DNA of 64,000 nt. It comes from Desulfolutivibrio sulfoxidireducens. Its GTDB lineage: Bacteria > Desulfobacterota > Desulfovibrionia > Desulfovibrionales > Desulfovibrionaceae. The position numbers were made by a program, and so were the translations under genes. Below the pieces are notes generated by a model. The model saw only the letters and a list, made by a program, of their open reading frames with translations. It had not been told where the DNA came from and did not search any database. Shown here one piece after another: positions 24,901 through 33,731 of the stretch. Every line of letters begins with the position of its first letter. Position 1 is the stretch's first letter. The stretch is from the NCBI RefSeq assembly GCF_013376475.1, contig NZ_CP045508.1, positions 3,818,001 to 3,882,000 on the forward strand, written 5' to 3'.

Positions 24901-27900
24901 GCCGAGGGCGGGGATTTCCAGATCGAGAGCCGGGAGCTGATGCAGTCGTCGGCCATGGTGCTGCACGCCTGCGGCCGCGTTGTCCCCAGGCTGCGCAAGA
25001 CCCTGACCCCGACCCCGGCCCCGGCCCCGTGCGGCGTTGAAGAGGACGTACCGGACCTGTATCGCAAGGCCAAGGATTCCGGGTTGCATTTCGGACCGGC
25101 CTTTCGGCCCTTGCGCCAGGTCTGGCGGATCGGAGACAACGCCTTTGCCCGCCTGGACCTGGACCCCAAGGCCGATATGGCCGAGGCCGTCCTGCACCCC
25201 TGCCTCATCGACGGCGCCTTCCAGATGCTGCTCTCCCTGGTGGACTGGAGCGAGAAGAGCCTGGAATCCCACATCTATCTCCCCATCCGCACCGGCCGGT
25301 TCCAACTTTTGCATCCGGGGCGCGTGGCCTATGCCGCTGCCCGTCTTGAACGCCAAAGCCGGCGGGGCCTGGCGGCGTCCTTCGTCCTGTACGACACGGA
25401 CGGCCATGAACTGGCCCGGCTCAAGGATTGCCGTTTCGCCCGGCACCAGACCCGGGAAAACCTGATGCGCCAGCAGCAGGTCTACGCCATGGCCGCCGTG
25501 TTGGCCCGCCATCCCCTGGACGCCTCGCCCACGGAGGGGCCGCCCTTGCCGAAGCTGGCCGAACTGACCGCCCCGGCCCTTACGGCCCTGCGCCACGGCG
25601 CGCGCTGGAGCACCCGGCACGACGAGGTCGTTCCCTTTTTCACGGCCCTGGTCCTGTCCCAGACCTGCGAGCTCGTCCGATCGCTGGCCCCCGATGCGGC
25701 CGCTTTCACCTTGAACCAGATTCTGCGCCGCGGCGGGATTGAGGCCGAGCATGAGCCGTATCTCTCCTATGCCCTGCATTTTCTCAAGGACATGGGCCTG
25801 GCCCGGCGGGACGCGGACCGCTGGACCCTCGGCGACAGCGATCTGCCGCCGTCACTGGAGCTTTGGCGCGCGGCGGTCAGGGAGTATCCGGAATATATCG
25901 GCGAGTTGACGCTTTACGGACAGGCGGGCGAGGAGGCACGGGCCATCCTGGCCGGAAAAATCCAGGCCGGAAGCCTTGTCTCCCTGCAGCCCGGCGGCCC
26001 GGTGGAACAGGCGTTCCGGACAAGTCCCCGGCACCACGACGGTCACGCCGCCATGGTTTCCGTTTTCAAGGCCATCACGAAGGCCCTCCCCGAGGGGGCC
26101 CCCCTGCGCATCCTGGAGGTGGACGCCGGGGCTGGCGGCCTGACCCAGGCCCTTGCCCCGCATCTGGCCCCGGGCGACGTGGAATACCTGGCCACGGACC
26201 GCGACGAGAACTTCGCCGAGCAGCTCAAGGCCCGCTGGGCCGGGCATCCCGTCATCCGCGCCGGCCTCTTCGACCTCGACGATCCCGACGCCGCGCCGCC
26301 CGAGGCGGACCAGGCCGGGGGCTTCGACGTCATTCTCGCCGGCCACGTCCTGCACCGCCTTGTGAGCCCCTCCCGCGCCCTGCGACGCCTGCACGACCTG
26401 TTGCGCCCCGGGGGATTGCTCGTCGTCCTCGACACCCCGCCACATCCCGTGCGGGACCTGCTCCACGGCCTGCTCCCCGGCTGGTGGCGCGAGGACGCGC
26501 CAAGCGGCCCGCCGTCGTCCCGGCTCATGCCCTCGGAAGAATGGACGGCGCGCCTCGAGGCTGCCGGCTTTCTGGAGACACGCAGCCTGCTTGGCGAGGC
26601 CCAGGACGATGTCGTCCTCGTGGCCGGCCGGAAAAACCCCGCCGCGCCGCAACCAGACCTCGCCCTTCCGGCCAAACGGTGGATTCTCTTCGAGGACGCC
26701 GCCCCCTCCCCCGAGGCCCGACGCCTGGCCCAGGCCCTGCGCGACGCCCTGCGGGACCATGGCGCGCGGCCGGTGCGCGTGGTGGCCGGAACGAGCTACC
26801 TGGCCGCCGCAACCGACGACTATACCCTTGATCCCGAGTCCCGGGGGCAGTGGAAACAGTTGCTTCGGGCCCTGGGCGGCAAGGATGTGATCCTGGAGTG
26901 CATCCATCTCGCCGGCTTCGACATCCGCCAGGACCTGGAGCCTCAGACCCTCGACGACATCCAGAACCGACGCGTGGTCAGCACCGTGGCCATGGCCCAG
27001 GGATGGCAAAAGGCCAAGGTCCCAGCCGGCCTGTGCCTGGTCACCGGTGGCGGCCTGCCCCTTTTGGGGCGGCCTTCCCGCCCGGTCCCCTCCCAGGGCG
27101 CCCTGCCCGGGCTGTGCCGGGTTCTTTTCAACGAGATGCCCGGGCTGCGGGCGCGCCTGGTGGACATCCACGCCGACGCGCAAGGCGCCCTGCCCCTTGA
27201 GGCCGCCGTGCGCGAAATTCTTTTCCCTGTCCACGATCTCGTCCCCCAGGGGACCAGCGACAAGGAAGTGGCCTTAAGCCGAAACGGGCGTTACTGCCTG
27301 CGGCTGGCCCCCCTGGAATTTGCCGCCCTGGCCTGCCCGGGGGAGGCCGCCGGAGAGGCGGTATCGTTGGAAATGACCGCCCAGGGCAAGCTCGACGGCG
27401 CGTCCTGGCGACGAACGACCCCGGGGCAGCCGGGCCAGGGCCAGGTGCTCATCGACAACAAGGCCGCCGGGGTCAACTATCGCGACATCATGTTCACCCT
27501 GGGGCGCATCCCCGAAGAGGCCCTGGAGGGCGGGGCCTCGGGTCCCACGCTTGGGCTCGAATGCGCGGGAACCGTGCTGGCCGTGGGTCGGGACGTGGAG
27601 GGCATCGCCCCCGGAGATACGGTCTGCTGCCTGGGCGGAGGCTGCTACGACTCCCGGCTTGTGGCCAATGCGGACATGGTCTTCCCTCTGCCCCCGGGCA
27701 TAAGCCCGACCAGGGCCGCCACCATTCCCGTGGCCCATTTTACGGCCTGGTACGCCTTGACCCACCTGGCCAGGCTGCAACCCGGCGAACGGGTGCTCAT
27801 CCATGGCGCGGCCGGCGGGGTCGGACTGGCGGCCATCCAGATCGCCACCATGATCGGGGCGGAAGTCTTCGCCACGGCCGGTTCCCCGGCCAAACGCACC

Positions 27901-29592
27901 TTGCTTGCGCGCCTGGGCGCGCCCCACGTGCTTGATTCCCGCAGCCAGGACTTCGAGGAACGCATCCTGGACATCACCGGTGGGGAGGGGGTGGACGTGG
28001 TCCTCAACTCCATCTCCGGGGAGTCCCTGCAAAAAAGCGTGGGACTCTTACGGCCCCTTGGCCGGTTCCTGGAACTGGGCAAGGTGGACTTCTACGCCAA
28101 CTCCCCCCTGCGCATGCGGCTTTTGCGCAACAACATCAGCTTTTTCGGCATCGACGTGGACCAGGTGATGCGGGTCCAGCCCCAACTGTGCCGCCGTCTG
28201 TTTTTGGCGATGCTCACCCACTTCGAGACAAGGGACCTGTGGCCCCTGCCCCATGCCGTCTATCCCCGGGAGGCCATCGCCGAGGCCTTTCGCTCCATGC
28301 AGCAGTCGCGCCACATCGGCAAGCTGGTGGTCGAACACGACGAACTGGACACCGCCGTGCTGCCGGCGCCGCCCGAGGAGTTGGGACCGCTTCCGGCTCA
28401 GGCCACCTATCTGGTCACGGGCGGGCTGGGAGGCCTTGGACTGGCCGTGGCCGGTCGCCTGGCCGATCTGGGGGCCGGACATCTGCTGCTTCTCGGCCGA
28501 AACGGCGCGGCCGACCAGGCCCAGATGGCCGCGATCCAGGAACTGCGGACACGCGGGGTCACCGTGACCGTGGTCAAGGCGGACGTGGCCAACGAAGAGG
28601 ATCTTGCGACCGCGATCACCCAGGCCCTTTCCGGCCTGCCCCCCCTGCGCGGGGTGGTGCACTGCGCCGGAATCCTTCGGGACGCCACCATCGTCAACCT
28701 CCGCCCGGACGACATCCGCGCCGTGCTCCGGACCAAGGCCCTGGGAGGCCTCAACCTGCACCGGATCACCCGATCCCTGCCCCTTGACTTCTTCATCATG
28801 TTCTCTTCCGCGACCACGGTGATAGGTAATCCCGGGCAGGGCAACTACGTGGCCGCCAACACCATGCTCGAGAACCTGGCCGCCTACCGGCGCTCTCTCG
28901 GGCTTGCGGCCGTCACCTTCGGCTGGGGTCCGGTGGTCGATGCCGGCATGCTGTCGAAACAGCCCGAGATTTTGGAATCCCTCAAGGCCCTGACGGGGGC
29001 CCAGGAATTACGCACCGCGACGGCCATGGACCACCTGGTCAAATATGGCCGCCATCCCGTGTGCAACCTGCATGTCTTCAAGATGAACTTCAAGAAACTG
29101 GCCAGGTTGCCGTACGTTTCCTCCCCCATGTCCCGCTATGTGGCCCTGGACACCGCCGGGGAGCAGGCCGTACAGGAACAGGCGGACATCCGCGAGGCCG
29201 TTCGCGGGCTTTCGCAAAACGAGGCCGTCACGTATCTGGCCACGCTTTTGTCCCAGAATTTCGCGAAGATCCTGCGCGTGCCGGTCTCCAAAATCCGCCA
29301 CGACAAGCCCATGGGCGAACTGGGGATGGACTCGCTCATGTATGTGGAACTGGGCCTGGCCACCGAGGAGGCGTTCGGCGTGGACATCTCCACCTTGAGC
29401 CTGGACAAGACGGCCAGCATCCTGACCTTGGCGGAACTGATCCACCGCCAGCTCGAACAGCCCGGCGGGACGCCGATATCCGAGGCCGAGACGGTTTCCC
29501 GCCACCTCAAGGAGATCCATGGCCTCGACATATCCCCGGAAGGCGCCCGGGATCTGATTGAGGACACGGCCCGAGACACCAGGGCCAATTGA
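21952..29592 (+). CDS. Reducing type I polyketide/fatty-acid synthase (rkpA-like)
   Basis: 2546 residues, one module. KS ~1-425 has Cys173 in DTACSAS, His308 in EAHGTGT and His348 in KSNLGH. AT ~545-860 has Ser626 in GHSIGE and GHPFHS, suggesting malonyl. DH ~890-1180 has His927 in HVVGGDVVLP and Asp1087 in LIDGAFQ. A methyltransferase-like domain follows (~1350-1540, LEVDAGAGG). ER ~1810-2125 has the NADPH site HGAAGGVGL (1951-1959). KR ~2135-2340 has TGGLGGLG at 2156 and Tyr2299 in GNYVAAN. The ACP (~2415-2495) has Ser2461 in LGMDSLM. There is no thioesterase, so the chain must be released by another enzyme, probably the oxoamine synthase next door. It should make a saturated, possibly methyl-branched chain by iteration. 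No strong ribosome site precedes the ATG. Confidence 0.93.
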   Translation: MNKIAVIGVACRLPGGVASLDTLWTVLASGRDVVTEIPPERFDVPGFSHPQRTAPGRSCTFAAGVLDSIEDFDFSFFGISKKEAEYMDPQQRLLLEMAWEVLEDAQVRPSFLSGTRTAVFIGSSSLDASMQRADDPCVIGPYSMIGNTLGLLSNRISYLLDIHGPSMTIDTACSASLVALHQACQAVASGEASMAIAGGVHMLCCPLPFIGFSKAHMLSKDGRCKVFAKDANGYARAEGGGLLLLKPLQKAIEDGDRIHAVIAKTGINTDGRTIGIAFPNQDAQMSLLRSIYDAPDIDLRNVCFMEAHGTGTTAGDPIEARAIGEVFTGLSPGRDPLLVGSVKSNLGHLEPASGMAGLLKAMLILKHKAIPPNLHLETANPDIDVEALRLRFVTELTPVPETPGPALVGVNSFGFGGANAHALLEEAPAPRRAAVRQPPQGELPPLLLSAQSPRSLRRLAKAYAELLRGADAGLFTDVACRAALRRDHLVHRLVLREQSVAGVVQALARVASDEAPRKEARIARGEILGGVVRTAFVFSGNGGRWPGMGRTFLAKDADAAAALDTLDAVMSPMLGWSIADSLLGDPQTQSLERIEVFQPMLLAIQVCLVEALRAKGVAADMVFGHSIGEVAAAWACGALSLEQACTVIVERSRLQSESRGLGDMAVVQLSEKEARALPEVHAGELEIAAVNSHRYVTLTGPETALESVHAALKKRRIVFRKLFLGHPFHSRAMEGIRDRLRDRLAHIVPDVSRIPFYSTMLGDIHPGRSLDAEYWWHNLRKPVLFRAAALAALRDGARIFIELGPDTLLHPFLKSCFQEQSATTVYLPSIKRGVSDGDVARTLWKNVHASGGKVDFTAFFPRTGPHVDLPAYPWDKEPCLAESTPECLNLFGAKPKGHPLLGHRVRPGLSVWENVLDTHLVPFLAEHVVGGDVVLPGAAYLEMALAAAVEAFGSPQVELENVEYRQPMTFFSGKGRLVRFTLSAEGGDFQIESRELMQSSAMVLHACGRVVPRLRKTLTPTPAPAPCGVEEDVPDLYRKAKDSGLHFGPAFRPLRQVWRIGDNAFARLDLDPKADMAEAVLHPCLIDGAFQMLLSLVDWSEKSLESHIYLPIRTGRFQLLHPGRVAYAAARLERQSRRGLAASFVLYDTDGHELARLKDCRFARHQTRENLMRQQQVYAMAAVLARHPLDASPTEGPPLPKLAELTAPALTALRHGARWSTRHDEVVPFFTALVLSQTCELVRSLAPDAAAFTLNQILRRGGIEAEHEPYLSYALHFLKDMGLARRDADRWTLGDSDLPPSLELWRAAVREYPEYIGELTLYGQAGEEARAILAGKIQAGSLVSLQPGGPVEQAFRTSPRHHDGHAAMVSVFKAITKALPEGAPLRILEVDAGAGGLTQALAPHLAPGDVEYLATDRDENFAEQLKARWAGHPVIRAGLFDLDDPDAAPPEADQAGGFDVILAGHVLHRLVSPSRALRRLHDLLRPGGLLVVLDTPPHPVRDLLHGLLPGWWREDAPSGPPSSRLMPSEEWTARLEAAGFLETRSLLGEAQDDVVLVAGRKNPAAPQPDLALPAKRWILFEDAAPSPEARRLAQALRDALRDHGARPVRVVAGTSYLAAATDDYTLDPESRGQWKQLLRALGGKDVILECIHLAGFDIRQDLEPQTLDDIQNRRVVSTVAMAQGWQKAKVPAGLCLVTGGGLPLLGRPSRPVPSQGALPGLCRVLFNEMPGLRARLVDIHADAQGALPLEAAVREILFPVHDLVPQGTSDKEVALSRNGRYCLRLAPLEFAALACPGEAAGEAVSLEMTAQGKLDGASWRRTTPGQPGQGQVLIDNKAAGVNYRDIMFTLGRIPEEALEGGASGPTLGLECAGTVLAVGRDVEGIAPGDTVCCLGGGCYDSRLVANADMVFPLPPGISPTRAATIPVAHFTAWYALTHLARLQPGERVLIHGAAGGVGLAAIQIATMIGAEVFATAGSPAKRTLLARLGAPHVLDSRSQDFEERILDITGGEGVDVVLNSISGESLQKSVGLLRPLGRFLELGKVDFYANSPLRMRLLRNNISFFGIDVDQVMRVQPQLCRRLFLAMLTHFETRDLWPLPHAVYPREAIAEAFRSMQQSRHIGKLVVEHDELDTAVLPAPPEELGPLPAQATYLVTGGLGGLGLAVAGRLADLGAGHLLLLGRNGAADQAQMAAIQELRTRGVTVTVVKADVANEEDLATAITQALSGLPPLRGVVHCAGILRDATIVNLRPDDIRAVLRTKALGGLNLHRITRSLPLDFFIMFSSATTVIGNPGQGNYVAANTMLENLAAYRRSLGLAAVTFGWGPVVDAGMLSKQPEILESLKALTGAQELRTATAMDHLVKYGRHPVCNLHVFKMNFKKLARLPYVSSPMSRYVALDTAGEQAVQEQADIREAVRGLSQNEAVTYLATLLSQNFAKILRVPVSKIRHDKPMGELGMDSLMYVELGLATEEAFGVDISTLSLDKTASILTLAELIHRQLEQPGGTPISEAETVSRHLKEIHGLDISPEGARDLIEDTARDTRAN

Positions 29593-29639
29593 CCCCACTG
29601 GAAAAATACATGACCTTGCCGAATGACAACAGGAGCCCC

Positions 29640-31019
29640 ATGGGCATAGCCGAGCACGACAAGCACTCCTTGATACAAAAGATGCGCGAGAAGCTCTCGC
29701 ATCGCCAATCTCCATCGCCCCGCGCCTCCTCCTTCCCGGCCGCCACGCCCGCCGAGGATGTCTGCGACTTCCGGCAGTTTGCGGACGTCAAGAAGATCCA
29801 GATCCACAAGGCTGTGGCCAGGCAGTGGAATATCGATTCGCTATATTTTTTGTGTCACGACGGCGTGGCCAAGGACACCACCTCCTTTGACGGCAGGGTC
29901 TGCCTCAACTTTTCCACCTACGACTATCTGGGCCTCAACGGTTCGCCCGAACTCAACGCCGCGGCCATGCATGCCCTGGATCATTACGGCAGCAGCAGTT
30001 CGGGCAGTCGCCCCACATCCGGCGAGCGCCCGCCCCACCGGGAACTCGAACGGGCCCTGGCCGACCTCCACGGCGCGAAGGACTGCGTGGTCTTCGTCAG
30101 CGGTCACGCCACCAACGTCTGGACCATCTATCAGCTCTTCAAGAAGCGGGATCTGGTCCTGTACGACAGCCTGTCCCACAATTCCATCATCCAGGGCGCC
30201 CAGATCTCCGGGGCCGTGCGCATGCCCTTCCCGCACAACGACCTGGACGCCCTGGAGGCCATCCTGGCCGCCGAACGCCAGCACTACAGGCGGACCCTGC
30301 TGGTCACCGAGGGTCTTTTCAGCATGGACGGGGACATTCCCGATCTGCCGCGACTGATCGAACTCAAAAAAAAGTACCGCTGCTTTCTCATGGTGGACGA
30401 GGCCCATGCCCTCGGCGTGCTTGGGGGCACAGGGCGCGGCATTGCCGAGCACTTCGGGGTGGACCCGGGCGGGGTGGACATCTGGATGGGCACCTTAAGC
30501 AAGACCCTGTGCGGCTGCGGCGGCTATGTGGCGGGCTGCGCCGAACTGGTGGAGTGCCTGAAATACCTGGCGCCCGGCTTCCTTTACAGCGTGGGCATGT
30601 CCCCGCCCCTGGCCGCCGTCAGCCGGGAGGCCATCGCCATGATGCTCCGTGAGCCGCGACGAGTGCGGGCCCTGCAGGAAATCAGCGCGTATTTTCTGGA
30701 GTATGCCCGGGGCAAGGGGCTCAATACCGGACGCGCCCAGGGCCACGCCATCTTCCCGATCATGGTGGGCGGCTCCATCGAGGCCGCCCTGCTGGCCTCC
30801 CGGCTCTTTCAAAAGGGCGTCTACGTCATCCCCATCATCTTCCCTGTGGTGGAGGAACGGGCGGCACGGCTGCGGTTTTTCCTCTCAAGCTCCCACACCA
30901 GGGAGCAGGTGCGCCGCGCCCTGGACCTGGTGGCGCGGGAACTCCCCCTGGTGCACGAGGAGGCCTCCGCCATGATCGAGACACAGCACCATGACGCCAG
31001 CCTCGACGACCTGGAATAG
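29640..31019 (+). CDS. Alpha-oxoamine synthase (PLP-dependent, rkpG/Spt-like)
   Basis: 459 residues from the ATG at 29640, which has AGGAG four bases upstream; starts at 29589 and 29610 are weaker. It is a fold-type I PLP enzyme of the 2-amino-3-ketobutyrate CoA ligase / serine palmitoyltransferase / AONS group: LNFSTYDYLGL, GSRPTSGERPPHRELE, the Asp site in FLMVDEAHALGVLG, and the PLP Lys288 in MGTLSKTLCGCGG. Known enzymes condense an acyl thioester with an amino acid and lose CO2, giving a 2-amino ketone. It follows the thioesterase-less synthase by 47 bp, so the ACP-bound chain is the likely acyl donor. The amino acid partner (Ser, Gly or Ala) cannot be read from sequence. Confidence 0.92.
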   Translation: MGIAEHDKHSLIQKMREKLSHRQSPSPRASSFPAATPAEDVCDFRQFADVKKIQIHKAVARQWNIDSLYFLCHDGVAKDTTSFDGRVCLNFSTYDYLGLNGSPELNAAAMHALDHYGSSSSGSRPTSGERPPHRELERALADLHGAKDCVVFVSGHATNVWTIYQLFKKRDLVLYDSLSHNSIIQGAQISGAVRMPFPHNDLDALEAILAAERQHYRRTLLVTEGLFSMDGDIPDLPRLIELKKKYRCFLMVDEAHALGVLGGTGRGIAEHFGVDPGGVDIWMGTLSKTLCGCGGYVAGCAELVECLKYLAPGFLYSVGMSPPLAAVSREAIAMMLREPRRVRALQEISAYFLEYARGKGLNTGRAQGHAIFPIMVGGSIEAALLASRLFQKGVYVIPIIFPVVEERAARLRFFLSSSHTREQVRRALDLVARELPLVHEEASAMIETQHHDASLDDLE

Positions 31020-32268
31020 CCAGGCCGGGGCCGATGAACCCGCGCCGGGGCCGCGGGAAAGGTCCTTTCTCTTTCTGCAAGGCCCGCAAAGCCGGTTTTT
31101 CCGCCGTCTGGGACTGGCTGTCCAGGCCTGCGGGTCGAGAGTGCTCAAGGTCAACTTCTGCGGCGGCGACGTCCTGCATTGGCCCCGGCCGTTCACCCGC
31201 CTGTACCGGGGGTCCCGGGAAGACTGGCCGCAATGGGTCGCCGAGGTCATGGATCGCCTCGCCGTGACGGACATCCTGCTTATGGGCGACAAGCGGCCCC
31301 TGAACCGCGACGCCATCTGCATCGCCCGCTCCCGGGACATCAGGGTCCATGTGCTGGAGGAGGGCTACCTGCGTCCCAATCACATCACCTTGGAGCGCGA
31401 CGGGGTCAACACCCGCTCGCGCCTGCCCGGCACCCCCGAGGCCGTGCGGGATCTCGCGGCCCGGCTGCCCGATCCTCCTCCCTACCGCCACATCCCGGAC
31501 AGCCTGCGCACCCGCGTCCTGGACACCATCCGCCACCATGTGGGCAACGCCCTGCTTTTTGGCCTGTTCCCCCGTTACCGGACCCATCGCCCCTACACCA
31601 TCGGCTGGGAGCTGACGGGTTGGCTGCCCAGATACTGCACCCGGCGCGGACGATCGAAAAAGGCCCTGGCGGCCCAGGCCGGGATTTTTTCGTCCGCGCG
31701 ACCCTATTTCCTTTTCCCGCTGCAGCTCGATGCCGATGCGCAGGTGCGTTCCTATTCCCACTACGGCGTGCGCGACTCCATCATGCAGGTGCTGTCCTCC
31801 TTTGCCTGCGCCGCGCCGCCGGATGGCCTCCTTGTGGTGAAAAACCACCCCCTGGACAACGGCCTCATCGATCTGGCCCGGTTCGTGGACAGCTTCGCCC
31901 GGGCCACGGGCATACGGGATCGCATCCTCTTCCTTGACGGCGGCCAGGGCCGCCGCCTCATGGAGTCGCCACTGTGCCGGGGCATGGTCGTGGTCAACAG
32001 CACCATGGGTCTGGAGGCCCTGGCCCTGGGAAGTCCGGTCTTCTCGCTTGGCAGGGCGCCCTATGCCATGCCCGGCCTGGCCGTCACACCGTCGGAAACG
32101 GCTCTTGACCGGTTCTGGTCGGACCCACGCCCGCCCGACGAATCGTTGCTGCGCGACTTCGTCACGATTTTGCACCATCAGGCCCTGGTGCCCGGAAATT
32201 TCTACACCGACGAGGGCATAGCCGCCGCGGTGGATGGTTCTCTTCGCCGCCTTGGCCTCACCCCATGA
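30991..32268 (+). CDS. kpsS: Capsule lipid-anchor Kdo transferase KpsS
   Basis: 425 residues; ATG at 30991 lies inside the end of the oxoamine synthase (29-nt overlap). The protein follows KpsS: N-terminal FLFLQGPQSRFFRRLG, the acidic VHVLEEGYLRPNHITLE, FPLQLDADAQVRSYS, VVKNHPLDNG and the C-terminal VVNSTMGLEALALGSPVF. KpsS starts the Kdo linker on the lipid acceptor (lyso-phosphatidylglycerol in E. coli), and KpsC extends it. Its place between the oxoamine synthase and the GNAT gene suggests that here it may act on the lipid made by these neighbours. Confidence 0.9.
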   Translation: MTPASTTWNSQAGADEPAPGPRERSFLFLQGPQSRFFRRLGLAVQACGSRVLKVNFCGGDVLHWPRPFTRLYRGSREDWPQWVAEVMDRLAVTDILLMGDKRPLNRDAICIARSRDIRVHVLEEGYLRPNHITLERDGVNTRSRLPGTPEAVRDLAARLPDPPPYRHIPDSLRTRVLDTIRHHVGNALLFGLFPRYRTHRPYTIGWELTGWLPRYCTRRGRSKKALAAQAGIFSSARPYFLFPLQLDADAQVRSYSHYGVRDSIMQVLSSFACAAPPDGLLVVKNHPLDNGLIDLARFVDSFARATGIRDRILFLDGGQGRRLMESPLCRGMVVVNSTMGLEALALGSPVFSLGRAPYAMPGLAVTPSETALDRFWSDPRPPDESLLRDFVTILHHQALVPGNFYTDEGIAAAVDGSLRRLGLTP

Positions 32269-32284
32269 CCCAGGCAGGGAACTC

Positions 32285-32914
32285 ATGACACTGACCTTGC
32301 GCCAGGCCGATCCCGAGGACGCCGAACACATCGCCCGCGTCGTCAGGGCGGTATCTGGCGGCGTGGCCGACTTTCTGCTCGCGGGAGCGTCGCTTTTCGT
32401 CTCGCCGGAGCGGCTTTTGGCCTCCCTGATCATGGAGACGGGCAACCCCTTCAGCTATGAAAACGCGCTGCTTTTGGAGCACAACTCCACCCTCGCCGGG
32501 CTGTTGTTGTCCTATCCCTGGGAGCAGCACGCCGTGCCGGACATCCTGCGCAAGATCGTCCCCAAAAAAAGGCTGGCCGTCATCGACGGCCTGCTTCAGA
32601 TGGCCGACGCCCAGAGCCTGTACATCAACACCATCTGGGTGGACGAACCCTACCGGGGGACAGGCACGGCTGACGACCTTCTGGAATGCGCCTTTCTTAT
32701 GGCCACGCAGTTGCACCTGGCCAAGGTCAGCCTGCACGTCTGGGCCGACAACACCCGGGCCGTGCGTTTCTATCGTCGGCACGGTTTCGTGCCCGCGCGG
32801 CATTTCGACGTGCCCCGGCAGCGCCTGTTGCCCCATGACGGGGGGAACTTCCTCATGAGCCGGGAGGTGGGACAGACCGCCGGAATCAGTCGCGAAGGCC
32901 AGGAGACGCCATGA
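32285..32914 (+). CDS. GNAT-family acyltransferase
   Basis: 209 residues from the ATG at 32285 (AGGGA upstream). It has a GNAT fold: the acyl-CoA-binding segment INTIWVDEPYRGTGTADDLL holds the R/Q-x-x-G-x-G pattern, and the C-terminal FYRRHGF is the usual last helix and strand. Many such enzymes N-acetylate small molecules. Bacterial ceramide synthase also belongs to this superfamily, and a gene set of oxoamine synthase plus reductase beside it makes N-acylation of a long-chain base a plausible role; this is inference. It overlaps the SDR gene by 4 nt. Confidence 0.85.
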   Translation: MTLTLRQADPEDAEHIARVVRAVSGGVADFLLAGASLFVSPERLLASLIMETGNPFSYENALLLEHNSTLAGLLLSYPWEQHAVPDILRKIVPKKRLAVIDGLLQMADAQSLYINTIWVDEPYRGTGTADDLLECAFLMATQLHLAKVSLHVWADNTRAVRFYRRHGFVPARHFDVPRQRLLPHDGGNFLMSREVGQTAGISREGQETP

Positions 32915-33729
32915 ACGCATCCCCCTGTGCCGGACGCCATGTCCTCATCACCGGGGCCACCGGGGGTCTGGGCCAGGCCCTGGCCCTGGAATACGCCGAA
33001 CAGGGCTCGCGCCTGACCCTGACCGGCCGCGACCCCGACCGCCTGGCGCTTGTGGCCGACAGGTGCCGGGAAAAGGGGGCCCAGGCGCACACGGCCGTTC
33101 TGGACATGCGGGATGGGCCGGCCGTGCGCGAGTGGATTCGCGGCGTGGACGACGCCTGCCCGGTGGATGTGGTCATCGCCAACGCCGGGGTTTCAAGCTC
33201 CCTGGGCCCGAACGATGTGGCCGAGGCCATCGAGGACGTCCGGCGGCTTTTCGCGGTCAACGCCCTGGGCGCGGTGGAGACCGTCTCGGCCCTGGCCGAA
33301 CGCATGCGCAAACGGGGCCATGGCCGGCTGGTCCTGATCAGCTCTCTGGGCGGATGGTGCGGCATGCCCTCGTCGCCGGCCTACAGCGCCAGCAAGGCCG
33401 CGGCCAGGGTCTACGGCGACGCGCTACGGGCCTGGCTTTCCCCGTATGGGGTTCGGGTCAGCGTGGTGTCCCCGGGCTTTGTGGATTCGCCCATGAGCCG
33501 GCGCTACAAGGGAGACAAGCCCTTTTCCCGCAGCCCGGGCGCGGCCGCGCGAAGCATCCGGCGTGGCGTGGACAGGGGCCGGGCGGTCATCGCCTTTCCG
33601 GGCATCCTGGCCCTGGGCATTACGCTTTTGAACCTGCTCCCGCCCCGGCTTGGCGACGCCATCCTGCGAAAATTCTTCGCCTTCAGCGTGGTTCCGGACG
33701 CCGAATCGCCGCGCCGGGGCAGCGCCTGA
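32911..33729 (+). CDS. Short-chain dehydrogenase/reductase (rkpH-like)
   Basis: 272 residues, a classical SDR: cofactor site TGATGGLG (15-22), Arg40 and Asp41 after the second strand suggesting NADPH, NAG at 91-93, Asn117, catalytic Ser144/145, Tyr158 and Lys162 in YSASK. The C-terminal ~45 residues include a hydrophobic stretch (ILALGITLLNLLPP), so it may sit at the membrane near a lipid substrate. The best-fitting role is reduction of the 3-keto group made by the oxoamine synthase, as 3-ketosphinganine reductases do. Linked to the GNAT gene by an ATGA overlap. Confidence 0.9.
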   Translation: MNASPCAGRHVLITGATGGLGQALALEYAEQGSRLTLTGRDPDRLALVADRCREKGAQAHTAVLDMRDGPAVREWIRGVDDACPVDVVIANAGVSSSLGPNDVAEAIEDVRRLFAVNALGAVETVSALAERMRKRGHGRLVLISSLGGWCGMPSSPAYSASKAAARVYGDALRAWLSPYGVRVSVVSPGFVDSPMSRRYKGDKPFSRSPGAAARSIRRGVDRGRAVIAFPGILALGITLLNLLPPRLGDAILRKFFAFSVVPDAESPRRGSA

Positions 33730-33731
33730 AC

